DNA of 64,000 nt, taken from contig NZ_JAFBDQ010000002.1 in the NCBI RefSeq assembly GCF_016908315.1, forward strand, positions 241,204 through 305,203, in the 5' to 3' direction. The position numbers were made by a program, and so were the translations under genes. The number at the start of each line of letters is the position of its first letter. The first letter of the stretch is position 1. This DNA comes from Halanaerobacter jeridensis. Its GTDB lineage: Bacteria > Bacillota > Halanaerobiia > Halobacteroidales > Halobacteroidaceae. Positions 32,491 to 41,954 of the stretch are shown here, in pieces. A model generated the notes under the pieces. That model ran no database searches and had not been told where the DNA came from. It saw nothing but the letters and a program-made list of their open reading frames with translations.

Positions 32491-35121
32491 CTAGATTAAA
32501 GATTTTAGATTTACTGCAAATTCTAGTCCTGTTAAATTATAAATTTCTTCCTTAACTGCCCAAAGATTAGTTAACTCTTCTAAATCAGCAGCTGTCATCT
32601 CTCTACTTGGAATATTTAACTCTTCTCGAACTGCAGTTTCTAAATTAGGGTCAATGAACTCTACTATTTCTGCCTGCTCTTCTATTACTTCAATTGAGAT
32701 AGAATCTTCTGCTAACTTTTCTCCAGCTAAACTATAAAGAGTTACTGTTACAGTAAAAAAGTCACCATCCTTTAAATCTGTATACAGATGACTTACATTA
32801 GAACTTTCACCTGTCTCGCTAAATGTAATTCCATCTCCAAAGTTCCACTCAAACTCATATTCACCAGTATCGCGGGGTTGAACTACTGCCTCAAAATCAT
32901 GCTCCGTCTCAGTAGCTCCATCTCTAAGTTCCCAGACGAACTGTCGAGCCCCTGTAATTACAACTTCTTGCTCTAAATCAATTTTTACTACAGCTTCAGC
33001 CTGCTCCAGTTCCTTTCCTGACTGATCAAATACTTTTAAATCTATACTAAAGTCACCTTCTGCTAAATATTTATGACTAACATTTATTTCTGCAGTACCA
33101 TTTTGAACCGCGACTTCTGTTTCACCTTGACTTAAATTACTGCTCTCATCAACTATCCCATCCCCAAAGTCCCAACTAAACTTTAAATTCTCAATCTCTT
33201 CTCCCAGATTCTCTGCTTTAAAATTAAAAGTATAGTCTTCTCCATATTCACCAGTTAAAGATTCTGGTGCGATAGATAGTTTAGGGTCACGGTCTCTGAT
33301 TGTTAAATTAAAAGTGGAAATATTTTCTCCGGTATTAGTTGCTAAAATATAGACAAGCTTGTTTTTAGGAACTTCTAACAAGACCTTATCATCACTATAC
33401 TTTAGGCTAGCATCTGGTATTGGTGTTGCTGAACCCAAACGCCCTCCATCTGAAATGTAGACATCGGCATAAACACTCAAAGATAGATCGTGGTCTAATG
33501 CAAATTCTAAATAACGACTCTCTTTTTTATCATCCATTCCTACATCAACCACCCACAGCGAAGCGGTACCATCTTCTAGAATATTAAAGGTCTTTTCTAC
33601 ACTATTTGCTTCAGCCAAAAGATTACTGGAAACTCCCAAATCAGCAGGAGAATCCTTTAAGGCTGCGCTATCACTGAAGAACATATGACGGACAAAATTA
33701 TGATAATAATGGGGCAGTGCTTCTTTAGTAGCCAAATAGAGATAATCATCTAGACTCTCTGTTACTTGAATTTTGGGATTATTAGTTATAGCTTCCCACA
33801 TTTCAATAAAATCAATTCCACCTTTTTTTACAATATAATCTACCAAATGAGCAGTCTGATACTCATGCTCTCCATTTTGCATCGAGATTGGTTTAATAAA
33901 ATAATCACTCTTGATAGGCTCTAAACTGCCTGCACCTGCTATAATATTAGCAGCATAATCAGCTGTTGCCTCCATCCACCATCTTCTACCTACAAAAAGC
34001 ATTTCAACAGTTGTAGTATAATAACTAGCCTGTACAGCATGAAATAGTTCATGAGCTGTCTCCTCTTTTAATTCGTCTCTACTATTATAACTAGTCATAA
34101 ATATGGCACCAGTCTTCCAACTCCATTCACTTTCAACATAGTCTTCATCAAGTCGAACCAGTATCCTGCCATCTTGAAACCAGTGCGGAGGTGGGATATT
34201 AAAACTATTATCATCTGTATATACATTATAATATTCTTCTAAATGATGCAATAGTTTATCTGCCATCTCTACTTGAGAATTCCATTCTGTAGGATCAACA
34301 AACATCTTTTTATCATATATCAAGCGAAAATGTTGAGAATTTTTAACTGTTAGATCAGAATCCATAAATACTCCTACCGGACTTAAGGTGTCAGTATATA
34401 AAGTAGCTTTTGCTCTTTCTTCATCCACTGTAATCGGCTTTGCTTCCCATACATATTTATTTTTATTCCAGTGAATAGCTTTGAGTACATTATCTGCAGA
34501 TTCTCCTTCAGGGATATCCGATGGATTATAAGCAAATTCAATTTCTATTGTCTTAGAAAACTCATCCATCTCAGCTATCTCAACATCAAAAAGTGCTATC
34601 ACACCGTTATTCTCTGGAAGAGTAGGATAACTATCTAAAGAAGAAATAATTAATTCTGCCTCTGTAGATAACATTCCTCCTGGAACAGTTACTTTAATCT
34701 CATTAGCATACTCTACTGTTTGAGATTGATTAGACACCTCTAAAGTTTCAGTTTTAAGCTCTGTTTTCTCAATCACTATTTCTTCTGCCCGAAAATCAAC
34801 ATCATCTGCAGCAGAAGAAATATAGCGGTTAATTGGGTCAAAAGTGTACCCCTCTTTTCTAGGAGTTATAGTTACACTATCCTTTAGAGCACTAAGCTTC
34901 CAACTACCATCACTTAAAGTCTCTGTACTTCCAGTGGCATCAGAGCCGCTGTAGGATATATAAACTCCTTCAATCCCTATTCCATTCTCATCCTCGACTG
35001 TCCCACTTAGATTGTAAAGGCTATTACTACTACCAGAACCACCGCTGCAGCCACCTAAAAAGAGCAATAGCAAAATAACAAGCGCTGAACTCCAAAATGA
35101 AAAGACCCTTTTTCTAAACAT
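32491..35121 (-). CDS. secreted lipoprotein with HExxH metallopeptidase-like and PKD domains
   Basis: 876 residues. A signal peptide with lipobox FLGGC (Cys about 25) anchors it outside the membrane. Next come a carboxypeptidase-regulatory-like repeat (about 37-95), a beta region like ZU5 (about 115-235) and a segment with ETAHELFHAVQ (about 350) and downstream WWMEATADY, the pattern of an HExxH...E zinc peptidase. Two PKD domains (DFGDGI, NFGDGI; about 635-820) follow, and the beginning of an LRR region (IDPNLETAVREELN). It ends at an in-frame TAG where a repeat is under way; the rest of the LRRs continue after the stop. Probable surface adhesin/protease. Confidence 0.85.
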   Translation of the reverse strand: MFRKRVFSFWSSALVILLLLFLGGCSGGSGSSNSLYNLSGTVEDENGIGIEGVYISYSGSDATGSTETLSDGSWKLSALKDSVTITPRKEGYTFDPINRYISSAADDVDFRAEEIVIEKTELKTETLEVSNQSQTVEYANEIKVTVPGGMLSTEAELIISSLDSYPTLPENNGVIALFDVEIAEMDEFSKTIEIEFAYNPSDIPEGESADNVLKAIHWNKNKYVWEAKPITVDEERAKATLYTDTLSPVGVFMDSDLTVKNSQHFRLIYDKKMFVDPTEWNSQVEMADKLLHHLEEYYNVYTDDNSFNIPPPHWFQDGRILVRLDEDYVESEWSWKTGAIFMTSYNSRDELKEETAHELFHAVQASYYTTTVEMLFVGRRWWMEATADYAANIIAGAGSLEPIKSDYFIKPISMQNGEHEYQTAHLVDYIVKKGGIDFIEMWEAITNNPKIQVTESLDDYLYLATKEALPHYYHNFVRHMFFSDSAALKDSPADLGVSSNLLAEANSVEKTFNILEDGTASLWVVDVGMDDKKESRYLEFALDHDLSLSVYADVYISDGGRLGSATPIPDASLKYSDDKVLLEVPKNKLVYILATNTGENISTFNLTIRDRDPKLSIAPESLTGEYGEDYTFNFKAENLGEEIENLKFSWDFGDGIVDESSNLSQGETEVAVQNGTAEINVSHKYLAEGDFSIDLKVFDQSGKELEQAEAVVKIDLEQEVVITGARQFVWELRDGATETEHDFEAVVQPRDTGEYEFEWNFGDGITFSETGESSNVSHLYTDLKDGDFFTVTVTLYSLAGEKLAEDSISIEVIEEQAEIVEFIDPNLETAVREELNIPSREMTAADLEELTNLWAVKEEIYNLTGLEFAVNLKSLI

Positions 35122-35191
35122 AAGATTCGCCTCTTCTCTACTTGGATTATTAAAGACTTGTAAATGAACGAATTTTTTACTAACTAGTTTA

Positions 35192-35200
35192 ATTATACCA
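35192..35200 (-). promoter_or_regulatory. extended -10 promoter of the lipoprotein gene
   Basis: On the minus strand the sequence TGGTATAAT is an extended -10 element, about 70 bases before the start codon. The -35 region is poor. Confidence 0.4.
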
Positions 35201-35495
35201 TGATTTTATTCTCTTTACACTATAATACCTTGAAATAATTAACCAATCAGTGAACTTTCATTCCTAAATCATAGATTTAGAGGTGGTTTCCCAGGTTCAA
35301 GGTCTACCTTAAAAGAATCGCACTGCAAAAAGCAGGTCTGTGATTCCTATATCAATTTCTACAACTTCAGCCTTATAGGGAAAGAGATTTGTCTTTTTTT
35401 GAAAGTAGCAGAAACTTTAATTTTACCTTTAGATTGAAGTTTTAACTGCGGCAAATATTTTTGGAATAGAGAAAATAGTTATTATAAAATAAAAA
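35201..35495. other. intergenic region with an imperfect hairpin
   Basis: About 300 bases without a supported gene. AATCGCA-CTGC-AAAAA-GCAG-GTC-TGTGATT near 35318-35347 can form a hairpin, and a short minus-strand frame over 35330-35400 stays open but has no start or recognisable motif. It may be a gene remnant. Confidence 0.3.
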
Positions 35496-35525
35496 AACCT
35501 ACTCCTGCATTGACCAGGAGTAGGT
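35496..35525 (-). terminator. intrinsic terminator of glgC
   Basis: Twelve-base arms AACCTACTCCTG / CAGGAGTAGGTT (35496-35507 and 35514-35525). On the minus strand a T-rich tract follows. Confidence 0.85.
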
Positions 35526-35562
35526 TAATAATTGTAATTGATGATAGTAAAGACTTGACTAA

Positions 35563-36876
35563 TTAATTATTTAAATCCTTCACTGTATCTTCATCTCCAT
35601 CTACTACCTGCATTCCGCTATCTGAAGTGATAGTACTACCACTAGGTATAAATTCTTCTTCAAAGTTGTCTTCCTCAACATAAGAGAAAATACGGCAGTT
35701 ACGAGTGATAGTAGTATCATCAGGAACTGTAGCTCGTTTAGCAATTATATTTAGTCCATTGGAAATTAGTTCTGGCTTTTCTAAGTTAGGAGTTAAATCA
35801 TCGCCGTGACCAATTTTGCAATTTTGACCAATTTCTACTTCTTTATCAATAATTGATTTATCTACAATAGTATTGCTTTTAATTGTAGTGTCATTAAAGA
35901 CAATAGAATCTCTCACAATTGCTCCTTGTTCAACATGGACTCCAGGGCTAATAATTGAATTTTCAACATGTCCATCAATAATTGCTCCATTAGACACTAA
36001 ACTTCTTGCTGCTTTACCCGAATTACCAAATTTAACTGGTGATCTTTCCTCACTTCTTGTGTGTAATTTCCAGTCTTCATCATGTAAATTTAACTCTGGT
36101 AGAGGTTCTATTAATTCTAAATTAGTTTTCCAGAATGCTTCTAAAGTACCAACATCCTTCCAATAACCGTTAAATTCATAAGCAAAAGCTTCGCCATTAT
36201 CAATAATTGGTGGAATAATATGATGTCCAAAGTCCGAACTTTCTTCATCACAATTTGCCCTTAATGCTTTTAATAGTGTTTCAGTTTCGAAAACATAAAT
36301 ACCCATTGAAGCTAAATTACTTGGAGGATCTTCTGGCTTTTCTACGAAATCTGTAATGTTCATTTCTTCATTATGGTCCAAAATACCAAATCTACTCGCT
36401 TCTTCATAATCTACTGGTTGAGCTGCTATAGTCAATTTAGCATCTTTTTCTCTGTGGTATTCAATCATTTTACCATAGTCCATTTCATAAACATGATCGC
36501 CTGATAGAATAATTACTTGGTCGGGATTATGACGGCGGATGAAATTAATGTTTTTATAAACGGCATGAGCAGTACCAGTATACCAACCGCCTGCTTTTGG
36601 TTTACCGGTAAAAGGTTGTAAAATAGTAGCGCCACCTCTTTTTCTGTCTAAATCCCATGGTTTACCGATACCAATGTGTTTGTTAAGTGATAAGGGTAGA
36701 TATTGAGTGATAATTCCTACGTTATAAATATCGGAGTTAACGCAGTTACTAAGCGCAAAATCGATTAATCTAAATTTTCCTGCAAAAGGAACACTAGGCT
36801 TTGCTCTGTGCTTAGATAAAATATCTAATCTAGTCCCTCGTCCTCCTGCTAAAATCAAAGCTAAAGTATTTTTCAT
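35563..36876 (-). CDS. glgC: glucose-1-phosphate adenylyltransferase
   Basis: 437 residues. Makes ADP-glucose for glycogen. N-terminal nucleotidyltransferase motif LILAGGRGTRLDILSKHRAKP, sugar-phosphate region GWYTGTAHAVYKN, SGDHVYEMDYGKM and FVEKPEDPP are all present. The C-terminal third is a left-handed beta-helix (NSIISPGVHVEQGAIVRDSI, then hexapeptide repeats). An acidic C-terminal extension of about 20 residues ends the protein. No other glycogen genes adjoin, so regulation is presumably separate from the rest of the pathway. Ribosome site AAAGGGGG precedes the start. Confidence 0.95.
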   Translation of the reverse strand: MKNTLALILAGGRGTRLDILSKHRAKPSVPFAGKFRLIDFALSNCVNSDIYNVGIITQYLPLSLNKHIGIGKPWDLDRKRGGATILQPFTGKPKAGGWYTGTAHAVYKNINFIRRHNPDQVIILSGDHVYEMDYGKMIEYHREKDAKLTIAAQPVDYEEASRFGILDHNEEMNITDFVEKPEDPPSNLASMGIYVFETETLLKALRANCDEESSDFGHHIIPPIIDNGEAFAYEFNGYWKDVGTLEAFWKTNLELIEPLPELNLHDEDWKLHTRSEERSPVKFGNSGKAARSLVSNGAIIDGHVENSIISPGVHVEQGAIVRDSIVFNDTTIKSNTIVDKSIIDKEVEIGQNCKIGHGDDLTPNLEKPELISNGLNIIAKRATVPDDTTITRNCRIFSYVEEDNFEEEFIPSGSTITSDSGMQVVDGDEDTVKDLNN

Positions 36877-37090
36877 CTAAAAACCCCCTTTTAATATTTT
36901 CTTAATTACATTATTCTGTAATAATTGTTATTCTCCTGCCTAATATGAGTTTTATATCAAATAAATTATTATTTTCTAGTTTACTGTCGATAATATTAAA
37001 TAATACTTTAAAATTAGTTATAAAATTAATTAAGTTTTAATTTTAATTTAAATAATGTATAATATTATCAAATAAGGGAGGAAAACATTC

Positions 37091-38278
37091 ATGAAAATTC
37101 AATCTCAAAAAGAATTAAAGAGAAGAATATCAAAACTACAGCATAAATTAAGAGCTAAAGACATAGGGGCAGCACTAATTATTCAAAATGCTGACCTATT
37201 CTATTTTACAGGTACTGTGCAAGGAGAATATTTATATGTTCCTAGTCAAGGTGATGCAGTATTGTTTGTTTCTGATAATAATAAACGGGTTCAAAACGAA
37301 ACTCCTTTAGAAAAAATTACTACTGTACAAAGCCCTTCGGAGTTACCTAGATTAATTAAAAAAGAAGGGGGTAATTCACCTTCAAGATTAGGATTAGAAT
37401 TAGATGTTTTGCCTTATAAAACTACAGTTAAACTGCAGGAAATATTTGATGTTGATAAAGTAAGTAATATTACTACTTTGATTCGACAAGTAAGAATGAT
37501 TAAATCAGATTTTGAAATAGAAATGCTTAGAGAAGCTGCTGAAAAATTAGCAGTAGTACCTAATTTAGTTAAAGAACATTTAACAAGTGAGATGAGTGAA
37601 TTAGAATTATCAGCGATTATAGAGCAAGGCCTGCGGGAAAAAGGACATGCTGGTTTTATTAGAATGCGGGGGTTAAATAATGAAATACCTATGGGAATTT
37701 GTACGGCAGGAAAACAGGCTATTTCAGATATAAATATTGATGCTATTTGTGCTGGAGCAGGGGTTGATCCCAGCGCAGGAATTGGGGCTTCAAAGCAGAA
37801 AATAGGATTAGCTAATCCTATTATTTTAGACTATATGGCTACTCATAATGGATATATTGCTGATCAGACACGAATGGCTATTGCAGGAAGTGCTAGCGAT
37901 TATATACAAGAATTATACGATAAAATGCGTTATTTGGAGAAACAATTAAGTCAGTATTTAACTCCTGAGTATAGTTGCGATGATATCTATCAGCAAGGGA
38001 TTGAATTAGCTAAGGAATTGGGGGTAATTGATTATTATTTAGGCAGTGCTAATCATAGAGAAAAATTTGTCGGTCATGGAATAGGAGTAGAGTTAAATGA
38101 ATTTCCATTTTTAGCATCTGGCTTAGATTTCAAATTAAAAGCAGGTATGACAATAGCTTTGGAGCCCAAATTAGTAATTCCGGACATTGGAGTTATTGGA
38201 ATTGAAAACGATTATGTAGTTACTGAAAAAAAGCCAAAGAAATTGACTACTGCTGATGAAGAATTAATTATAGTATAA
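37091..38278 (+). CDS. M24-family metallopeptidase (Xaa-Pro aminopeptidase-like)
   Basis: 395 residues: an N-terminal creatinase-type domain (1-135) and a C-terminal pita-bread peptidase domain. Metal-ligand positions are visible: the two Asp residues of ILDYMATHNGYIADQTR, His in FVGHGIGVELNEFP, Glu in ALEPKLV and Glu in GIENDYVV. The full set suggests an active dimetal peptidase acting on Xaa-Pro peptides, although related hydrolases share the fold. It is monocistronic and divergent from glgC, with AAGGGAGG before the start. Confidence 0.88.
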   Translation: MKIQSQKELKRRISKLQHKLRAKDIGAALIIQNADLFYFTGTVQGEYLYVPSQGDAVLFVSDNNKRVQNETPLEKITTVQSPSELPRLIKKEGGNSPSRLGLELDVLPYKTTVKLQEIFDVDKVSNITTLIRQVRMIKSDFEIEMLREAAEKLAVVPNLVKEHLTSEMSELELSAIIEQGLREKGHAGFIRMRGLNNEIPMGICTAGKQAISDINIDAICAGAGVDPSAGIGASKQKIGLANPIILDYMATHNGYIADQTRMAIAGSASDYIQELYDKMRYLEKQLSQYLTPEYSCDDIYQQGIELAKELGVIDYYLGSANHREKFVGHGIGVELNEFPFLASGLDFKLKAGMTIALEPKLVIPDIGVIGIENDYVVTEKKPKKLTTADEELIIV

Positions 38279-38296
38279 AAAATATTACAGGCAATA

Positions 38297-38307
38297 TTTG
38301 TCGAAAA
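38297..38307 (+). promoter_or_regulatory. Spo0A-box-like site upstream of the HD-GYP gene
   Basis: TTTGTCGAAAA matches the 0A box. It ends three bases before TTGCTA (38311-38316), which with TAACAT (38334-38339) forms a 17-base-spaced promoter candidate. A box directly abutting -35 is the usual Spo0A activation geometry. Confidence 0.45.
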
Positions 38308-38446
38308 AAGTTGCTATATAGCTTGAAAATTGATAACATAATTATAATTATTGTACGTATTAGAAATTATTTTTTAAATATAGTAATTCATTAAATATAG
38401 TAATTCATTTGATATGAGGATTAAGTAGGAAGAAAGGAGGAATCAA

Positions 38447-40036
38447 ATGATTGTGGGGGATAGTGAAAATGATTTCAAAAGGAGGAATAAAATACTAGAG
38501 TCAATTTATAATAGTATAGATCAAGGTGTTTGTCTACATGAAGTAATTTATAAAGATGGTCAAGCTGTAGACTATAAAATAGTTGATGCTAATCCTGCTT
38601 ATGAAGAAAAGTTAAATATTTCGGTTGAGCAGGCTAAAGGTAGTTTAGGTTCTGAAATTTATCAAAGTGATAAACCGCCTTACCTTGAGAGATATGTTGA
38701 AGTAGCGGAAACTGGGGAAACTAAAAAATTCGAAGATTATTTTGAACCTCTAGGTGCTTATTTTGAGATTACAGTTACTTCGCCTGAGTCTGGAAAGTTT
38801 ATTACCTTATTTGATGATATTACAGATAGAAAAAAGCGTATAAAAAAATTAGAAGAAAAGAAAGAAGAATTAAATGCTAGTTATCAACAACTAGAAGCAT
38901 ACAGCGAATTAATAACTGCTATGAATGATGCTCTATCAACTAAAATAGAAGAAGTTAATCAACTCAATAGTCGCTTTGATAAAATGATAAATTTAGTATC
39001 TGATTTGAATTTAGCAGATTATTATGATGAAGAAAAGTACCTTAGTAATTTATTATATACAGCAGTAGAAATTTTGCCTGAAGCCGACTATGGTAGTGTT
39101 TATATGTATGAAGGAGAAAAAGTTAAATTTATTGAGTGTATTGGTCATGATGTAGAGCAATTAAAGGAGTTAGAAATTCCAGCTGATGTGTTTTACAATG
39201 ATCAACCGATTCAAGTATTTAATATGAAAAAGTTAAGAGCTCAAGATAGACAAGTGATGGACCAAGAAACTTTCGCTAAATTTTCACGAGCAACTAAAGA
39301 AACTAAAGAAATTATTACTTTTGATTTAGAAATTGATGGTCAAAAGAAGGCTGGAATTAGTATTGATATAGCTAAAGGTAATCAAACTTCATTCAGTGAA
39401 GATTCACAGAGAATATTTAAGTCTTTTTATAGCTTATCCAATACTTTTTTTAAGGTAGAAGACTATAATATTTTATATAGTAAATTTACCAAGAAGTTAA
39501 TTACTTCAATTGTAGGTATTTTAGAGGTTTATGATGAGTATACAAGTGGACATTCAGAAAATGTAGCTTTTACTGCTGTAGATATTGCTGAAGAACTAAA
39601 TTTAAGCGCAGAAGAGAAAGATTTGGTTTACTGGGCTGGAATGGTTCATGATATTGGTAAATTATTAGTACCATTAGATATATTAAACAAAGCTGGTAAT
39701 TTGACAGATGAGGAATACTCTACAATTAAAAAACATCCAGTTTGGGGTTATAAGGCTCTAAAAAAGAGTTCTTTAAATAATATTGAGAATTATGTTTTAC
39801 ATCATCATGAAAATTGGGACGGTAGCGGGTATCCAGATGGACTGAGTGGTGAAGATATCCCATTGCTTTCTCAAGTTTTAAGTGTTGCAGATGCTTGGGA
39901 TGCAATGACTTCAAATAGATCATATCGTGATGCTTTATCAAGAGAAAAAGCTTTAAAAGAAATTAAAGATAATAAAGGAACTCAATTTGCTCCTGAAGTA
40001 GTAGAAGCATTTTTGAAAATCAAAAATGAAATATAA
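38447..40036 (+). CDS. c-di-GMP phosphodiesterase (PAS-GAF-like-HD-GYP)
   Basis: 529 residues: PAS-like domain (about 12-125), coiled-coil linker (about 128-180), a GAF-like region (about 185-345) and an HD-GYP domain (about 350-525). The catalytic pairs are present: SGHSENV, VHDIGKL (about 400), HHHENWDGSGYPDGLSG (about 452-468) and the later VADAWDAM. It should degrade c-di-GMP. No membrane segments, so cytoplasmic. Strong AAAGGAGGAA site. Its upstream Spo0A-like box suggests control at entry to stationary phase, if the site is real. Confidence 0.92.
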   Translation: MIVGDSENDFKRRNKILESIYNSIDQGVCLHEVIYKDGQAVDYKIVDANPAYEEKLNISVEQAKGSLGSEIYQSDKPPYLERYVEVAETGETKKFEDYFEPLGAYFEITVTSPESGKFITLFDDITDRKKRIKKLEEKKEELNASYQQLEAYSELITAMNDALSTKIEEVNQLNSRFDKMINLVSDLNLADYYDEEKYLSNLLYTAVEILPEADYGSVYMYEGEKVKFIECIGHDVEQLKELEIPADVFYNDQPIQVFNMKKLRAQDRQVMDQETFAKFSRATKETKEIITFDLEIDGQKKAGISIDIAKGNQTSFSEDSQRIFKSFYSLSNTFFKVEDYNILYSKFTKKLITSIVGILEVYDEYTSGHSENVAFTAVDIAEELNLSAEEKDLVYWAGMVHDIGKLLVPLDILNKAGNLTDEEYSTIKKHPVWGYKALKKSSLNNIENYVLHHHENWDGSGYPDGLSGEDIPLLSQVLSVADAWDAMTSNRSYRDALSREKALKEIKDNKGTQFAPEVVEAFLKIKNEI

Positions 40037-40040
40037 ACTT

Positions 40041-40088
40041 AAAAAACCCTAAGATTCCAATTTTAATGTGGAACCTTAGGGTTTTTTT
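40041..40088 (+). terminator. intrinsic terminator after the HD-GYP gene
   Basis: AAAAAACCCTAAG pairs with CTTAGGGTTTTTT (40041-40053 and 40075-40087), with an inner TTCCA/TGGAA pair. A long T-tract closes it. Confidence 0.9.
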
Positions 40089-40158
40089 ATTTATTGTTTG
40101 ATTAAACGAGTTAATATGATATATTAAACTAAAGAAAATATATTTTAGGAGGAGTAAA

Positions 40159-41871
40159 ATGGATAATAATTCCTCAACAGACAATAATTTTATAAAATTA
40201 TTACAGGAATACAAACTGAAATTTTTAAGCAAAGATTTAATGGCTGGTCTTTCAGTAGCTGCTATTGCTCTGCCACAGAATATGGCTTATGCTTTAATAG
40301 TAGGAGTTAGTCCTATTTATGGAATTTATACTTCAATTATGTCCATGATTATTGCTACCCTTGTTAGTAAAACAAGATATGTAGTAGTAGGACCAACTAA
40401 TATGTTAGCAATGGCAATTGCTAGTAATTTAAGTTCAATCTCCAATGAAAATTATTTAAGTGTGATATTTTTACTAACGTTTTTAGTCGGATTATTTCAA
40501 TTTTTATTAGGGGTATTTAAATTAGGAGATTTAGTTACTTATGTATCTCATCCAGTCATAATTGGTCTTAGCACAGGAGCAGCATTATTAATTGGATCAG
40601 GACAGCTGCAGAACTTTTTAGGATTATCATTAGATGGAGGAATTAATTTTTTCACTGAGGTTTATACAGTACTTACTAATTTGGATGGTATTAATACATT
40701 AACCTTATCTTTGGGATTTTTTACAGTAGCAATGATTTTAATATTAGATAAAATAAAATCAGAGTTACCGAGTTATTTATTAGCTTTAGTTATTTCTACT
40801 ATAGCAGTGTATGTTTTCAATTTAGAAAATACTTTAAATACTGTGGGAACTTTACCGAATTCTTTATTTAATATTAATTTATTTTTCTTTGATATAAAAT
40901 TAATTCGGAGTTTAGCTAGCGAATCATTATCTGTGGCTTTATTAGGATTAATTCAAACAGTAGCAGTCTTAAAATCTTTAGGGCATAAAAGTGAGCAGGA
41001 GCGAGAGGTTAATCGAGAATTTATTAGTCAGGGAATAATTAATGTTACCTCTTCATTTTTTAGTTGTTTTGCTTCAGCACCTTCTTTTACTAATTCTTTT
41101 GCTAATTATCAAGCAGGGGCCAAAACAAGGTTATCGCAATTTTTTGTAGCTGCTACTATTATGTTATTTGTGATATTATTTAGTCCCTTTGTTAAATATG
41201 TACCGATTGTTGGTTTATCTGCGTTGGTGATCGTGGTAGCTATAAGAATAATAGACATTGAAGAAATTAAAAGAACAATTACTACTACCAAGGTAGATGC
41301 TTTAATTTTTCTAATTACTTTTGGGGCAGCGATAGTGATGCCGAGTTTAGATTATGCAATTTATTTCGGGGTTTTAGCTTCATTGATAGTAGTGCTTAAA
41401 GAGAGTAAAAAAGCTAATGTAGAGCCCATTCGCTATGATGAAGAATCAGAAGCAGTAAAACGAGAAGAACTCAATGAGTTAGCCGAAATAAATGATAAAC
41501 ATGAATGTATAGTGCTTAATTTGAGTGGAGATCTACATTTTAGTACTGCCGAAGATTTAAAAGATAAATTAAATAAAGTTTATAGTGCTGGAGAAAATTT
41601 TGTGATTCGACTGCGTCATATTGAACAGATTGATATAACTGTTGTTAAAGAGTTAGAAAAGTTTATTGTGAAGGTTAAAACTGGTGATGGGGAAGTAACT
41701 TTTTCTGGTGTTAATGAAGATAATTACGAAGTTTTAAAAAGATATGGGATAGTATCTGACTTAGGGGATGAGAAAATATTCCGTTCAGGTGATGAATTGC
41801 TTGATTCTACTCGTGAAGCTGTGGAAGCTACTAATGGTGAGGAAGCAAATAAAAAAACAGAAGAACAATAA
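40159..41871 (+). CDS. SulP-family anion transporter with STAS domain
   Basis: 570 residues. About 12-14 hydrophobic helices (20-415) include the SulP signature region ALPQNMAYALIVGVSPIYGIYTS near the start. A cytoplasmic STAS domain (about 450-545; HECIVLNLSGDLHFSTAEDL, IRLRHIEQIDITVV) follows. SulP proteins move sulfate, bicarbonate or other anions coupled to H+ or Na+; the substrate cannot be read from the sequence. The STAS residue normally phosphorylated in anti-sigma antagonists is Thr or Asp here and may be regulatory. Monocistronic; AGGAGGAG site before ATG. Confidence 0.9.
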   Translation: MDNNSSTDNNFIKLLQEYKLKFLSKDLMAGLSVAAIALPQNMAYALIVGVSPIYGIYTSIMSMIIATLVSKTRYVVVGPTNMLAMAIASNLSSISNENYLSVIFLLTFLVGLFQFLLGVFKLGDLVTYVSHPVIIGLSTGAALLIGSGQLQNFLGLSLDGGINFFTEVYTVLTNLDGINTLTLSLGFFTVAMILILDKIKSELPSYLLALVISTIAVYVFNLENTLNTVGTLPNSLFNINLFFFDIKLIRSLASESLSVALLGLIQTVAVLKSLGHKSEQEREVNREFISQGIINVTSSFFSCFASAPSFTNSFANYQAGAKTRLSQFFVAATIMLFVILFSPFVKYVPIVGLSALVIVVAIRIIDIEEIKRTITTTKVDALIFLITFGAAIVMPSLDYAIYFGVLASLIVVLKESKKANVEPIRYDEESEAVKREELNELAEINDKHECIVLNLSGDLHFSTAEDLKDKLNKVYSAGENFVIRLRHIEQIDITVVKELEKFIVKVKTGDGEVTFSGVNEDNYEVLKRYGIVSDLGDEKIFRSGDELLDSTREAVEATNGEEANKKTEEQ

Positions 41872-41893
41872 AATATTACTGTTGGAATTATTG

Positions 41894-41930
41894 ATCCAGG
41901 CTGTTAATTACAAGCCTGGATTTACTTTTT
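41894..41930 (+). terminator. intrinsic terminator after the SulP gene
   Basis: ATCCAGGC / GCCTGGAT (41894-41901 and 41914-41921) followed by a T-rich tract, between convergent genes. Confidence 0.75.
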
Positions 41931-41954
41931 AAGTCTTTCTAAGATAATCTTTAG

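Noticed and set aside
32491..32493. Pyrrolysine insertion at the amber codon as the main explanation
   Set aside because: The position is a conserved LRR leucine one base from TTG, and TAG ends other genes here; kept only as an alternative.
35330..35400. Short minus-strand open frame between glgC and the lipoprotein gene
   Set aside because: No start, no ribosome site and no motif; too short to support a gene or named remnant.
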